From Candidatus Falkowbacteria bacterium CG10_big_fil_rev_8_21_14_0_10_37_14 (GTDB taxonomy: Bacteria > Patescibacteriota > Patescibacteriia > Patescibacteriales > Patescibacteriaceae): a DNA stretch of 64,000 nucleotides. This document shows positions 38,323 through 48,272 of the stretch, piece after piece. A program made the position numbers and the translations under genes. Location of the stretch: the NCBI GenBank assembly GCA_002778705.1, contig PFAM01000023.1, positions 1 to 64,000 on the forward strand, read 5' to 3'. How positions within the stretch are numbered: the stretch's first letter is position 1; the number at the start of each line of letters is the position of its first letter. The notes below the pieces were generated by a model. The model was not told the DNA's origin. It made no database searches and worked only from the letters and a program-made list of their open reading frames with translations.

Positions 38323-39552
38323 ATGAAAATACTAACCAATGATTATCAGTCCAATGTTTTAAATTTTAATCAACCGGCTAAAGGTGGGCCAGCTAACTTT
38401 GCTCGGATATTTTATAATTATTTAAAACAGTTTAAAGGCTCTTATCACTGGCAAGGTATTTTAGTGGAGTTTAGTGTTGATACGGAAGTCTGTTCACTTC
38501 AAAGACTTAAGGACTCTCGCCGAAAGAGAAGTTTGTATCAAATAAACATTCCGACCAAATTTTCCAAAGTCTTAACTAATGCTAATACGACCAAAACTGA
38601 TCCTCGATTAGTTTTAGCCGAGCCTATTAGCATTTTAGTTAAGCTTATTAAAAAGTTGGATCCAGACATAGTATTTTTAAATGGCTTTTCTTTAGGTAAT
38701 TGGCTTTTATTAGAATCCGCTCATTTAGTTGGCAAACCTATTGTTATTCAACACGCTGGCATTTGGACTGTTGAATTAGATATTTGGAGTGATTTTTTTT
38801 CTGCTGAAGGTCTAAAAATCATGAAACAAATGGGAATGGATAGTGCTGTCTTTAGTTCTGCTGAAATTTTTTTAAACAATTTTAGTCGCAATATTTTTGA
38901 TAAGTCTTTTTCTAAATTAGTTAGGCCCCGGGGGCATAAAACGGTAATCATTCCTTTGGCTGTTGATTTTTCCGCCTACCAATCAAAAATTAAAGCAAAA
39001 AAATCTTTTAATTTTAATAGTGAGTATTTTAATATAGGCGTGGTGGCTCGTTGGGATAGGATTAAAAATCATCAAGCTGTTGGTGATTTAGCTAAGAAGA
39101 TTAAAATCGATAAGCTAGCTTGGTCAATTAATTCCGTAACCAAGATTCCACCTACTAAAAAGTTTTTAGCTTTTAAAAAAAGTTACGCTCAAAACATTAA
39201 TGTCATTGGTCATTTATCAAAAGAAAAAATTAGAGATTTTTGTTTAGAAAATGATTTAATTATTATTCCCTCCAAGTTTGATGTTTCTCCCACTATTTTA
39301 TTAGAAGCCGTAGCTTGCGGAACGCCGGTAGCGATTTCGGCCACCGTTGGCTTTGTGGATGATTACTGTCGCTATGGTGCTGATGATTGGGTTATCGATT
39401 TTAATAATACCAAGAAAGTCGTTAAGCAGCTAGCTAAAATTAAGGGCAGAGCATTACCTGCAAAATTAACCAAAGCTTTAATTAAAAAACATCAAACCGA
39501 CAAAGTGTTTGGGCAATATTTCTCACTATTTAATAAATTAATTACTAAATGA
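38323..39552 (+). CDS. Glycosyltransferase, GT4-like
   Basis: IGVVARWDRIKNHQ, IIPSKFDVSPTILLEAVACGTPVA. Confidence 0.82.
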   Translation: MKILTNDYQSNVLNFNQPAKGGPANFARIFYNYLKQFKGSYHWQGILVEFSVDTEVCSLQRLKDSRRKRSLYQINIPTKFSKVLTNANTTKTDPRLVLAEPISILVKLIKKLDPDIVFLNGFSLGNWLLLESAHLVGKPIVIQHAGIWTVELDIWSDFFSAEGLKIMKQMGMDSAVFSSAEIFLNNFSRNIFDKSFSKLVRPRGHKTVIIPLAVDFSAYQSKIKAKKSFNFNSEYFNIGVVARWDRIKNHQAVGDLAKKIKIDKLAWSINSVTKIPPTKKFLAFKKSYAQNINVIGHLSKEKIRDFCLENDLIIIPSKFDVSPTILLEAVACGTPVAISATVGFVDDYCRYGADDWVIDFNNTKKVVKQLAKIKGRALPAKLTKALIKKHQTDKVFGQYFSLFNKLITK

Positions 39553-39553
39553 T

Positions 39554-40606
39554 ATGAAAATAGCTCAATTAGTCTCTTGTTTAAATGCTGTTTCTCCAAA
39601 AGCCACTAATGCTATTTATAGCCATGTTAGTTCTTTGTGTGACGGCCTATTTGTTAGAGGCCATAGCGTCGATCTTTATGGTGCTGGCAATTCACAAACT
39701 AAAGCCAACTTATATTCTGTTTATCCTTTAGACTTAACAAGCTCACCAGAGGTATCGGACAGACAACGAGGTTTTTATTTAAAATTATTAATTTCTAAGT
39801 GTTATCAAAATGCTAAGAAATATGACTTAATTCATTCCCACTTTAGTGTGCTTAGTTCTTTTTATCAGCCTCTAGTTAAAACGCCTACTGTTATTTCGGT
39901 CCACAGCCCTATTAATAATGATATTAAGACGTTTATGTTGGAACATAAACACATTCCTTATATTTCTTTTTCTTTGGCCCAGAGAAAACAACTGCCAGAG
40001 CTTAATTGGTATGCTAATATTTATCATGGTGTGGATGTAAAAAGGTTTGCTTTTAATCCTACGCCTAAAGATTATTTTTTATATCTAGGACGAGTTACTG
40101 AAGATAAAGGGGCTCATTTGGCTATTGAAGCTGCCAAGCAAGCTGGTGTCACATTGGTTATTGCTGGACGCACTTATCAAAATGAAGGTTATTGGCAAAC
40201 TCATATTGAAAAACACATTAATGGTACAAGTGTTAGATATATTGGCGAACAGGGATCTGCAGAAAAAATTACTTGGCTACAAAACGCCAAGGCACTTTTA
40301 TTTCCAACCCAGGTAGAGGAGGTTTTTGGCTATGCCATGATTGAGGCTATGTCTTGTGGTACACCGGTGATTGGCTGGGACAGCGGAGCTATCCCAGAGG
40401 TTATTCAAGAGTTTAAGAGTGGTTATGTAGTTAAGAGCGTGGCCGAAATGGTCGAAGCTATTAATAATATTGATAAAATTAGTCGAGAAGAAACCCGCAA
40501 ACGGGTTGAAATGTATTTTAGTGTTAAAAAAATGGTTTCAGGTTACGAAAAAGTTTATCAAAGAATTATTGATGACAATAATTTTAAAAAAAATAAAAAA
40601 GTTTGA
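39554..40606 (+). CDS. Glycosyltransferase, GT4 family
   Basis: IYHGVDVKRF, YLGRVTEDKGAHLAIEAA, EVFGYAMIEAMSCGTPVIGWDSGAIPEV. Confidence 0.9.
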   Translation: MKIAQLVSCLNAVSPKATNAIYSHVSSLCDGLFVRGHSVDLYGAGNSQTKANLYSVYPLDLTSSPEVSDRQRGFYLKLLISKCYQNAKKYDLIHSHFSVLSSFYQPLVKTPTVISVHSPINNDIKTFMLEHKHIPYISFSLAQRKQLPELNWYANIYHGVDVKRFAFNPTPKDYFLYLGRVTEDKGAHLAIEAAKQAGVTLVIAGRTYQNEGYWQTHIEKHINGTSVRYIGEQGSAEKITWLQNAKALLFPTQVEEVFGYAMIEAMSCGTPVIGWDSGAIPEVIQEFKSGYVVKSVAEMVEAINNIDKISREETRKRVEMYFSVKKMVSGYEKVYQRIIDDNNFKKNKKV

Positions 40607-40662
40607 CGGCTTACTCAAGACAAGGTAAAATATAAAAAGCTAACTTATAATTATTTTGGTAT

Positions 40663-41379
40663 ATGAGTATTTTCTCTCAATTATTTAGCTCTAGTGCTTC
40701 TACTCAAAACTATTCCTTCTCGGTTACAGGTGAAGAAAAAAACGATCTCTGCACTTCAGTTGTTAATCATTCTTCCATACAACCAGGCTTTTATTTTTTA
40801 TTAGCCGTAGCTACTTTTATTGTTTCTGTCGGTTTAATTAAGGACAGTTGGCCATTATTAATTGGGGGTATGTTGGTTGCTCCCTTATTGTCACCAATTT
40901 TGTTTATTTCCCTATCACTTACCATTCTGAACAGCAAGGTTTTTTTAAGATCTATTTTAGTCTTTATTCTTTCTGCCATCGCTTCTTTTATCGTCTCAGC
41001 TTTAATTGGCGTGTTTACTAATGTTAATATAGAAAGTATTGATGTTATTAAAAGAATTAATACCTTTGATTTATCAACTTTTTTAGTGCCGGTGGTAGCT
41101 GGCGCGGCCGCTAGTTATGCTTTGGCTAAAAAAGGCTTAAGCGACGCTTTACCTGGCGTGGCTGTTACTGTCACACTTTTACCGCCATTAGCTGCTATGG
41201 GACTAACTTTTGTAGCTGGTCAATATGAAATGTTTAGCAGATCTTTATTGGTGTATTTTTTAAATGTTTTTGGGATTATTCTTGGCAGCCTGATTATATT
41301 TTTGTTATTAGGTTTTCATAAATCAGAGAAAGCTGTCGTTAAACAAGTCGAAATATCTAAGCATCCAGTTAACAATTAA
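40663..41379 (+). CDS. DUF389-family membrane protein
   Basis: DSWPLLIGGMLVAPLLSPILFISL; ALPGVAVTVTLLPPLAAMG. Confidence 0.75.
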   Translation: MSIFSQLFSSSASTQNYSFSVTGEEKNDLCTSVVNHSSIQPGFYFLLAVATFIVSVGLIKDSWPLLIGGMLVAPLLSPILFISLSLTILNSKVFLRSILVFILSAIASFIVSALIGVFTNVNIESIDVIKRINTFDLSTFLVPVVAGAAASYALAKKGLSDALPGVAVTVTLLPPLAAMGLTFVAGQYEMFSRSLLVYFLNVFGIILGSLIIFLLLGFHKSEKAVVKQVEISKHPVNN

Positions 41380-41388
41380 CAACATTTT

Positions 41389-41847
41389 ATGAATCTAAAA
41401 TTTTTGTTTTCCGTGCTTAATATTTTAATACTCTGTGTTATTATTGCTACGGTCAGTATTTTTGTTGTTAATAATACTTTTTGGATTGGCCCGGCTATGC
41501 TTATGTTGGCTATTCTTTGTGTTGTTTCTTTAGTACCGTTTAAAGTTAACATTAAAGAAATTTTACCCGATATTATTTTTGGTGTCATTGACAATGGTAT
41601 TTTAGCTATTTTTGCTATTTTTGGTGCTCACTTTGCCGGTGTGGCAGGGGCTATTATTGGTGGTGTTGTTGGCAATTCTGTTACTGACGGTATTGCTGGT
41701 ATTTTTGAGGGCCACACAGCAGAACGTCTCAGGTTAAGAGCTGTGCTAGAAGAAAGAACTATGTTAAAATCATCGGTTGGTAAAATGGCAGGGTGTCTTC
41801 TAGGGGCTGGTTTGATTTTAATAGCCAATAGTATAATTAAGTTTTAA
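41389..41847 (+). CDS. Integral membrane protein
   Basis: 152-aa multi-TM ORF, GVAGAIIGGVVGNSVTDGIAGIFEG. Confidence 0.6.
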   Translation: MNLKFLFSVLNILILCVIIATVSIFVVNNTFWIGPAMLMLAILCVVSLVPFKVNIKEILPDIIFGVIDNGILAIFAIFGAHFAGVAGAIIGGVVGNSVTDGIAGIFEGHTAERLRLRAVLEERTMLKSSVGKMAGCLLGAGLILIANSIIKF

Positions 41848-41873
41848 TTTCTTTACTTTAAATATTATAAATT

Positions 41874-42269
41874 ATGAATACTTACAATTGGTATTCGCAG
41901 TTAATTAAACCATCGTGGGCACCACCAGCTTGGCTGTTTGGCCCGGCTTGGAGTTTCTTGTATCTTTTAATTATTATTTCTTTCAGCCAAGTCTTTGTTT
42001 TATTAGCACAAAAGCGTATTACCTGGATAGTTGCCTTGCCTTTTATATTCAACATTTTTTTTAATCTGGCCTTCACGCCTTTACAGTTTGGATTAAAAAA
42101 TAATTTATTAGCTGCTATTGATATTTCTTTAATTTTAATAACGCTTATCTGGGCCATGATAGTTATCTGGCCTCACGTTCGCTGGATTACTTATCTCCAA
42201 GTTCCTTATTTACTTTGGGTGTCATTTGCCACTGCTTTACAATTTACCGTTACCTTTCTTAATAAATAA
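41874..42269 (+). CDS. TspO/MBR-family protein
   Basis: WYSQLIKPSWAPPAWLFGPAWSFLYLLI, FNLAFTPLQFGLKN. Confidence 0.88.
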   Translation: MNTYNWYSQLIKPSWAPPAWLFGPAWSFLYLLIIISFSQVFVLLAQKRITWIVALPFIFNIFFNLAFTPLQFGLKNNLLAAIDISLILITLIWAMIVIWPHVRWITYLQVPYLLWVSFATALQFTVTFLNK

Positions 42270-42425
42270 ACAACCATCTTTAATTAAAATTTATAAAGTA
42301 CAAGTAATGTTTTAGGCTAATATTAAACATTTAATTAATAATATTTTAATACTTTAGTTTATGTGCTATAATAAACATATAATAATTAAGGAGACGACAT
42401 TTTAATAAAAGTCTCCAAAACATTT

Positions 42426-43223
42426 ATGAAAAAAACGTTAATTGCTATTTTAATGGCCATGCTGGTTTTACCAGCCATTGCTCTAACGGCTAGAGCTGAA
42501 GATGATAGTAACAATATGATGCCGACCCTTTACACTCAAGAAATAACTTCAGAATCAACGCTTATTTCTGAGCCAGAAGAAGAAAAAATTCCTAATCCGG
42601 GAGAGATTAAAAATTTTACAAGAATTAAAAAAGTTGGCAACGCTCTTTACGGTATTCGTCGTGTTAATAGTATGATAAATAATAGTCGAGAACAAAGATT
42701 GGACAATAATTCTAGGCAAGGTTCTCTATTAACAGACAAGCAACGAGAAGTAAATCATGATAACCTGGTCAATAATGCCACTGAAGAAAAGATTTTAAGT
42801 TTAGAGGATGTTCGATATTTTACCAAGATTCGTAAAATCGGCACATCTCTTTATGGAATCAGAATGAATATCCAAGGTGCTACTGTTATCTCAGCTGATG
42901 CTATTGCCTGCGTCAAAACAGCTATGATTAAAAAAGATAGAGCAGTGTTAGATGCTTTTGATGCTTATATCAGTACAACTCTAGATTCCATGGCCACCAG
43001 AAGTTCTGCCCAGTTAGACGCCTTAGATATCACGGTTAACGCTGACAGGGCAAAAGCTATGAATGCTGCTATTATTGCTAATAAGAAAGCCAAGGAAGAA
43101 GCTAGTCGTTTACGAAACCAAAGTGTTAAAACTGCTAACGATACTTACAAAACGGATTTGAAATCTTGTCGAGTTAATATCGGTGATGATTTAGATACCT
43201 CTGTTGTCGATTCTAGTCTATAA
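42426..43223 (+). CDS. Secreted hypothetical protein with internal duplication
   Basis: Signal peptide; two copies of EEKI-x-FT-IKK-G-LYGIR motif. Confidence 0.6.
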   Translation: MKKTLIAILMAMLVLPAIALTARAEDDSNNMMPTLYTQEITSESTLISEPEEEKIPNPGEIKNFTRIKKVGNALYGIRRVNSMINNSREQRLDNNSRQGSLLTDKQREVNHDNLVNNATEEKILSLEDVRYFTKIRKIGTSLYGIRMNIQGATVISADAIACVKTAMIKKDRAVLDAFDAYISTTLDSMATRSSAQLDALDITVNADRAKAMNAAIIANKKAKEEASRLRNQSVKTANDTYKTDLKSCRVNIGDDLDTSVVDSSL

Positions 43224-43246
43224 CAGCCAGTTATAAAACAAGGTTT

Positions 43247-43283
43247 AAAAACATCGTCCGTATGTAGTTTGGGCGATGTTTTT
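43247..43283 (+). terminator. Rho-independent terminator
   Basis: aaaaacatcgtcc...gggcgatgttttt. Confidence 0.75.
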
Positions 43284-43425
43284 AAGTTTAATTAATAGGG
43301 GTTTATGAAAATAGCTTGATAATATAGGAATATTACCCTATGCTTTAGATAGAGATATTAATAACTTGTTCTAAGTTCTTTAAAAATGACTAGTTAAAAT
43401 ATTATAAACAAATTAGAGGTAGGTC

Positions 43426-44877
43426 ATGAAGCACCCAGGTTTTAGAATTAAAATAAAAGATCTTAAAGATCTTTACTATGATTTTTTATCAGAAGGTGAT
43501 ACTGATGAATATGTCTTAGGATCTTTGCTACTAAAAAATCGTCCTTTTGATTGTATGGAAGTCTTAGGCAATAAAACAAAGAATTATTTCTCTATAGCCT
43601 TTTCATTAGAAGCTACTAGAAAAGATTATAACTATTGGTTTTTTGAAGAATTGCAAATCCCTATAAAGTTTTTAGCAGCTTCTGGTGAATACAAGCTTCA
43701 GGCCGGTCAAACTAAAGATCTGATTATCGTTTTAGATGAAAATGATGCAGCTGAAATGTGTATAGAAAATTATTATGGTACTATTTTTATTAGCTTTGGT
43801 TTTGAAAAAACGCCAGCTAAAAAAATAATAAACATTAATAATTTTCAGAGCCAATTGTTAAAAATAAGTAATCTGGTCCAACAAGTGGTTGTTGGTATCT
43901 GCAGAGCACAAAACATTAGAGTGCCTAAAGAAACTTTAATGCTAGTTTCTCAATCAGAAGCTATTAGTGCTTATGATAAAAATTCTACTGACCAGCAGCC
44001 TAGTAGTGCGACGCAAATTAAAAAAAAGACCAGCGTTATTTTGCCAATCGAGAAACCAAAACACGGTTTTGATTTTATCGGTGGCCAAGCTAAAGCCAAG
44101 AGTGAGCTTCAGGCCATCGCAGAGTCAATGAAACACCCAAGCGTTTATCAAGATTGGGGGACCAGACCAATAAAGGGTATTCTTTTAGAGGGGCCGAGTG
44201 GCACAGGTAAAACTATTTTAGCTGGCGCTTTAGCTAATGCTGTGGAGGCTAATTTTTACAACATTAAAACCAGTGAAATTTTTACCATGTGGTACGGAGA
44301 GTCTGCTAATAATATTCAAAAAATCTTTGATGCCGCCAAAGAGGCTATAAAAAGCTCAGGTAAACCATCAATTTTATTTTTTGATGAAGTGGACGCTTTA
44401 ACTGGTAGTCGTGACCATATGCACGAAGAAAGTCAGAGGGTAATTAATGTTATTTTAACCAATCTTGATGGCTTAGAACCTAGTGTTGGTTTAACAGTGG
44501 TAACAGCTACTAATAGACTTGACGCTATAGATTCAACGTTTTTACGCCCTGGACGTATTGACAGAATAGTTCAAGTTCCCTTGCCTGATGCACAGGGGAG
44601 GCGAGATATTTTTTCTATACACATTAATGCTTGTGAAGCGACAGCTCAGCGCACCTTGTTTGATGTAGCTTCTTTTGACTGGCCGTTGATAAGTGAAAAA
44701 ACCGAAGATATAAGTGGTGCTGAAATTGCTGAAATTGTTAGGCGAGTATTAGAAGCTAAAGCCAGAGAAGAGATTTATACAGGTTCTAGGCCGAAACTAG
44801 CAGACAATTGTGATTTACTTCAACAGATTAAATTTTATGAAAAACGATCCAATGGTAAAACTATTGGCTTTGTGTAA
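43426..44877 (+). CDS. AAA+ ATPase (FtsH/Cdc48/proteasomal-ATPase-like) with uncharacterised N-terminal domain
   Basis: GILLEGPSGTGKTILAGALA, SILFFDEVDALTGSR, TNRLDAIDSTFLRPGRID. Confidence 0.88.
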   Translation: MKHPGFRIKIKDLKDLYYDFLSEGDTDEYVLGSLLLKNRPFDCMEVLGNKTKNYFSIAFSLEATRKDYNYWFFEELQIPIKFLAASGEYKLQAGQTKDLIIVLDENDAAEMCIENYYGTIFISFGFEKTPAKKIININNFQSQLLKISNLVQQVVVGICRAQNIRVPKETLMLVSQSEAISAYDKNSTDQQPSSATQIKKKTSVILPIEKPKHGFDFIGGQAKAKSELQAIAESMKHPSVYQDWGTRPIKGILLEGPSGTGKTILAGALANAVEANFYNIKTSEIFTMWYGESANNIQKIFDAAKEAIKSSGKPSILFFDEVDALTGSRDHMHEESQRVINVILTNLDGLEPSVGLTVVTATNRLDAIDSTFLRPGRIDRIVQVPLPDAQGRRDIFSIHINACEATAQRTLFDVASFDWPLISEKTEDISGAEIAEIVRRVLEAKAREEIYTGSRPKLADNCDLLQQIKFYEKRSNGKTIGFV

Positions 44878-44894
44878 ATAACTAAGATGTACAC

Positions 44895-44927
44895 AAAAAA
44901 AGACGGATAAAATATCCGTCTTTTTTA
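44895..44927. terminator. Bidirectional terminator
   Basis: aaaaaaagacggata-aaa-tatccgtctttttt. Confidence 0.85.
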
Positions 44928-44937
44928 ATGAAAGAAT

Positions 44938-45135
44938 TTAGGCCTTCTGGACATTGACAGCGTTAGGACCTTTAGGGGACTGCTCGCTTTCAAAAGTCAC
45001 ATTGTCACCTTCTTGGATTTCGTCAAAAGTGACGCCAACCAAAGAGTTGCTGTGGAAGAATAAATCTTTGTCTTGACCTTCAGGGGTGATGAAACCAAAA
45101 CCCTTGTCAGTCTTCTTTTTGATTACTCCGTTCAT
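44938..45135 (-). CDS. Cold-shock domain protein
   Basis: [32 protein letters not shown]. Confidence 0.94.
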   Translation of the reverse strand: MNGVIKKKTDKGFGFITPEGQDKDLFFHSNSLVGVTFDEIQEGDNVTFESEQSPKGPNAVNVQKA

Positions 45136-45419
45136 ACGAATAGAATGAGTTTGTAAAAGTGTAAGTTTAAAAAATTTTTGTGAAACTCGACGATTTTTCT
45201 AAAATAATTTACTACGATTCCAGTGTAGCATATAATTTGAGAATTGTCAATGTGGTTATATTTTACACAAAAATATGTTAAACCTGCTCTAAAAAATTAT
45301 CTATTTTTTAAGGTTTATCTTTCATATCAAGATATTGTGTGTTTTTTTCTTTTATGTGCTATAATGAACTAATAAAAATTTTACAAACTCCGATACGCAT
45401 CGAGTGATAAATATTATTT

Positions 45420-46418
45420 ATGAAAATAGCAATTTTTGACACCAAGCCATGGGAAAAAAAGATGATGATTAAAGAACTTAAAAAACATAGTCTTTCTTTT
45501 TTCGACACACCGTTGCATGAAACGCCTCTTAAAGACTTTGTCGATGCGGAAGTCATTTCCATGTTCGTTTCTTCTAAGGTTCCAAGCGAAATTATCAACA
45601 AGCTTCCCAAGTTAAAATTAATTGCTACTCGTTCCACTGGCTTTGATCACATCGACTTAAAAACCGCTACCAAGCGTAAGGTGGCGGTGGTTGCGGTTCC
45701 TTCTTATGGTGAAAACACTGTAGCTGAACACGCCTTTGCTCTTATCTTATCATTATCCCGTAATATTCATAAATCATATCTTAGAACCATCCGTGAAGAC
45801 TATACCATCGAGGGTCTAAAGGGCTTTGATTTACAAAATAAAACTTTGGGCGTTATTGGTGCTGGTAAAATTGGTATGCACGCTATTCGTATCGCGCGTG
45901 GTTTCGGAATGGATGTTTTAGCTTGTGATGCTTGTCACAATGATTTTCTAGCGGAAACTCTTAATTTTAATTATGTGGAGCTTGAAGAATTACTTAATAA
46001 ATCCGATGTCATTACTATTCATGTTCCAGCCATACCAGAAACCTATCACCTCATTAACCGGAAAAACATTAAACAAATAAAAAAAGGCGCTATTTTAGTT
46101 AATACTGCTCGTGGTTCGATTATAGAAACTGAAGCTCTAATTGAGGCTTTAGATAAAAAAATCTTAGCTGGTGTTGGTTTAGATGTTTTAGAGGAGGAAG
46201 ATTTGATTATGGAAGAGAAACATTTAATTTGGCGCAAAACTAATGATGAAAAAATGGCCTCGCTAATTAAAAACCACATTTTGTTATCTAAAGACACTGT
46301 AGTTTTTACTCCTCATATTGGTTTTTACAGTCAAGAAGCTTGTGACCGTATCACTAAAACTACCATTGAAAATATTAATAATTTTACTGTGGGTAATTTA
46401 AAAAACTTAGTAAAATAA
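45420..46418 (+). CDS. D-2-hydroxyacid dehydrogenase (D-lactate dehydrogenase-like)
   Basis: TLGVIGAGKIGMHAIRIARGFGMDV, INTARG-type motif, FTPHIGFYSQEA. Confidence 0.92.
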   Translation: MKIAIFDTKPWEKKMMIKELKKHSLSFFDTPLHETPLKDFVDAEVISMFVSSKVPSEIINKLPKLKLIATRSTGFDHIDLKTATKRKVAVVAVPSYGENTVAEHAFALILSLSRNIHKSYLRTIREDYTIEGLKGFDLQNKTLGVIGAGKIGMHAIRIARGFGMDVLACDACHNDFLAETLNFNYVELEELLNKSDVITIHVPAIPETYHLINRKNIKQIKKGAILVNTARGSIIETEALIEALDKKILAGVGLDVLEEEDLIMEEKHLIWRKTNDEKMASLIKNHILLSKDTVVFTPHIGFYSQEACDRITKTTIENINNFTVGNLKNLVK

Positions 46419-46719
46419 ATCATTATTCAGCTAGCTGTACTTATAAAGGTGATAGTGCTTTTTGTTCATGGCTTAGTAAAAATTGCGGTTTAGTTGCGGC
46501 TAATGATATAAGTGCTAAGCGTCAAGGAGTCTGCCCTAAAGGTTAGTACATACCTAGGTATTCAGAATTCTTTGACTTATTATCAATGGTCATTGGCATT
46601 ACTTTGAAAGCAACTACTTTAGAAGATGATTTTGCTAGCACTTCTAGTTTCAAGTTTCTATTAGGCGGCTATGATGAATTAGTAAAGTAATAACACCCAA
46701 CATTCTCAATCTATTAAAT

Positions 46720-46746
46720 AAGCCGTGATTATTGTAATCACGGCTT
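46720..46746. terminator. Bidirectional terminator
   Basis: aagccgtgatt-attgt-aatcacggctt. Confidence 0.8.
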
Positions 46747-46761
46747 GGTTATTTTTAGGCT

Positions 46762-47691
46762 TTATTCAGGTTTATCTATAACAGTATCACCAGATAAAAT
46801 ATAGCTAGCTATTTCAGACAGTTCTCGATAATTTAGATCTTTTATTTTAGATGTTTTTCTTAGAACTTTTTTAATAAGCGGATTATCTCTGCCTACCATA
46901 GATTTTATGGCTGCTAATTTGGTGTACCAACAGTCGTCTTTAGTAAGACTTATTAAAGCTTCGTCAATTTTTTCGCTGACACGACCTCTCATAGCTTTGG
47001 CTGCAGCCCAACGGATACTTTCTAAATACTCAGTATTATTGCTTAGGAAACTGGTATTATTATTACCGAATTCACCTTCATTTTTAGAGGCCGCAATCAG
47101 CACCTCATCTATCGTCTGGCCTGGTCTGGTGCCCAGAGCTTTAAAGGCTTCTTGATGACGATTCCAACGCTTATCCATAGCACACTTGATTAAAGTTTGA
47201 TCAACCTCTGCTCCTGGACGCTTCGTTAGGGCCTCAATAGCTGGTGCTAAAATAAAAATTTGCTCACTCCAAACACTATCCATTAAGAATCCTGTAATCA
47301 TTTGGCCCGGCCTTTCAGCCAAGGTTTTAAAAATAACTTTAAAAATTTCATAGTCTGGCAACGCTTGATTGTTAATAACGAATTCCATTAAAAACAAATC
47401 TATTATTTTGCCTGGTCTAGAGCCGAGTTCTTTGATAATTGAGAGTTGGAGTGGTCCAGAGCTTTCTTTGGCCGCTGCTATTAAGGCTTGGTCAATTTCT
47501 GGACCAGTTCTTGTAAACAGCAATTCTATAGCAACTTCACGATTTGAAATAGCCTTTTTAGTTTTTGATATTATATTTATTAAAATATCTGTTGGCAAGT
47601 TCTTGAGAAATGCTAATAATTTATCCTTTTTTAGAACATTAGTTTGGTATTTCTTAACCAAAGAGACAAAACTCTTGATATCTATAGACAT
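46762..47691 (-). CDS. Alpha-solenoid (HEAT-like) repeat protein
   Basis: Recurring RPGxxIDxxLIxxA units. Confidence 0.65.
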   Translation of the reverse strand: MSIDIKSFVSLVKKYQTNVLKKDKLLAFLKNLPTDILINIISKTKKAISNREVAIELLFTRTGPEIDQALIAAAKESSGPLQLSIIKELGSRPGKIIDLFLMEFVINNQALPDYEIFKVIFKTLAERPGQMITGFLMDSVWSEQIFILAPAIEALTKRPGAEVDQTLIKCAMDKRWNRHQEAFKALGTRPGQTIDEVLIAASKNEGEFGNNNTSFLSNNTEYLESIRWAAAKAMRGRVSEKIDEALISLTKDDCWYTKLAAIKSMVGRDNPLIKKVLRKTSKIKDLNYRELSEIASYILSGDTVIDKPE

Positions 47692-47855
47692 AATAAAGCT
47701 CCTGATAAATTGTCAAAATACTATTATAAAATTTATTTATTTGTTACCATATAATAATTAGATTGTCAAATTAGTTCGTTCACAAGCATTTCATTTTTTT
47801 TACAGTTATGTTAAGGTTATTTGTAGTTAAGCTGAACTAGCTTTAATAAAATTTT

Positions 47856-48269
47856 ATGTTCAAAGAATTTAAAAAGTTTTTACTCCGTGGCAACGTTGTT
47901 GATCTGTCTGTTGGTGTTGTTGTTGGTGCTGCTTTCGGTTCGGTTGTTAGCGCTTTAGTTTCTGATTTGTTAACACCTTTTATTTCCGCTATCGCTAGAG
48001 TGCCAGATTTTAGTGCTTGGGCGTTTGCTATCAATGGTAGTAAATTTATGTACGGTCATTTTATTAATGCTATTGTTTCTTTTATTTTAATATCAGGAAG
48101 CATCTTTTTCTTTGTAGTGAAACCGATGAATATGCTCATCTCTCGTTCTCGTAAAGAAGCACCTTTAGATCCAACGACTAAAAAATGCCCAGAGTGTTTA
48201 GCTGAAGTCCCAATTGCCGCTAAACGTTGCCAACATTGTACCCAAGTGATTATTAAATCAGAAAAATAG
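47856..48269 (+). CDS. mscL: Large-conductance mechanosensitive channel with C-terminal zinc ribbon
   Basis: MFKEFKKFLLRGNVVDLSVGVVVGAAFGSVVSALV; C-terminal CPEC...CQHC. Confidence 0.93.
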   Translation: MFKEFKKFLLRGNVVDLSVGVVVGAAFGSVVSALVSDLLTPFISAIARVPDFSAWAFAINGSKFMYGHFINAIVSFILISGSIFFFVVKPMNMLISRSRKEAPLDPTTKKCPECLAEVPIAAKRCQHCTQVIIKSEK

Positions 48270-48272
48270 CCT

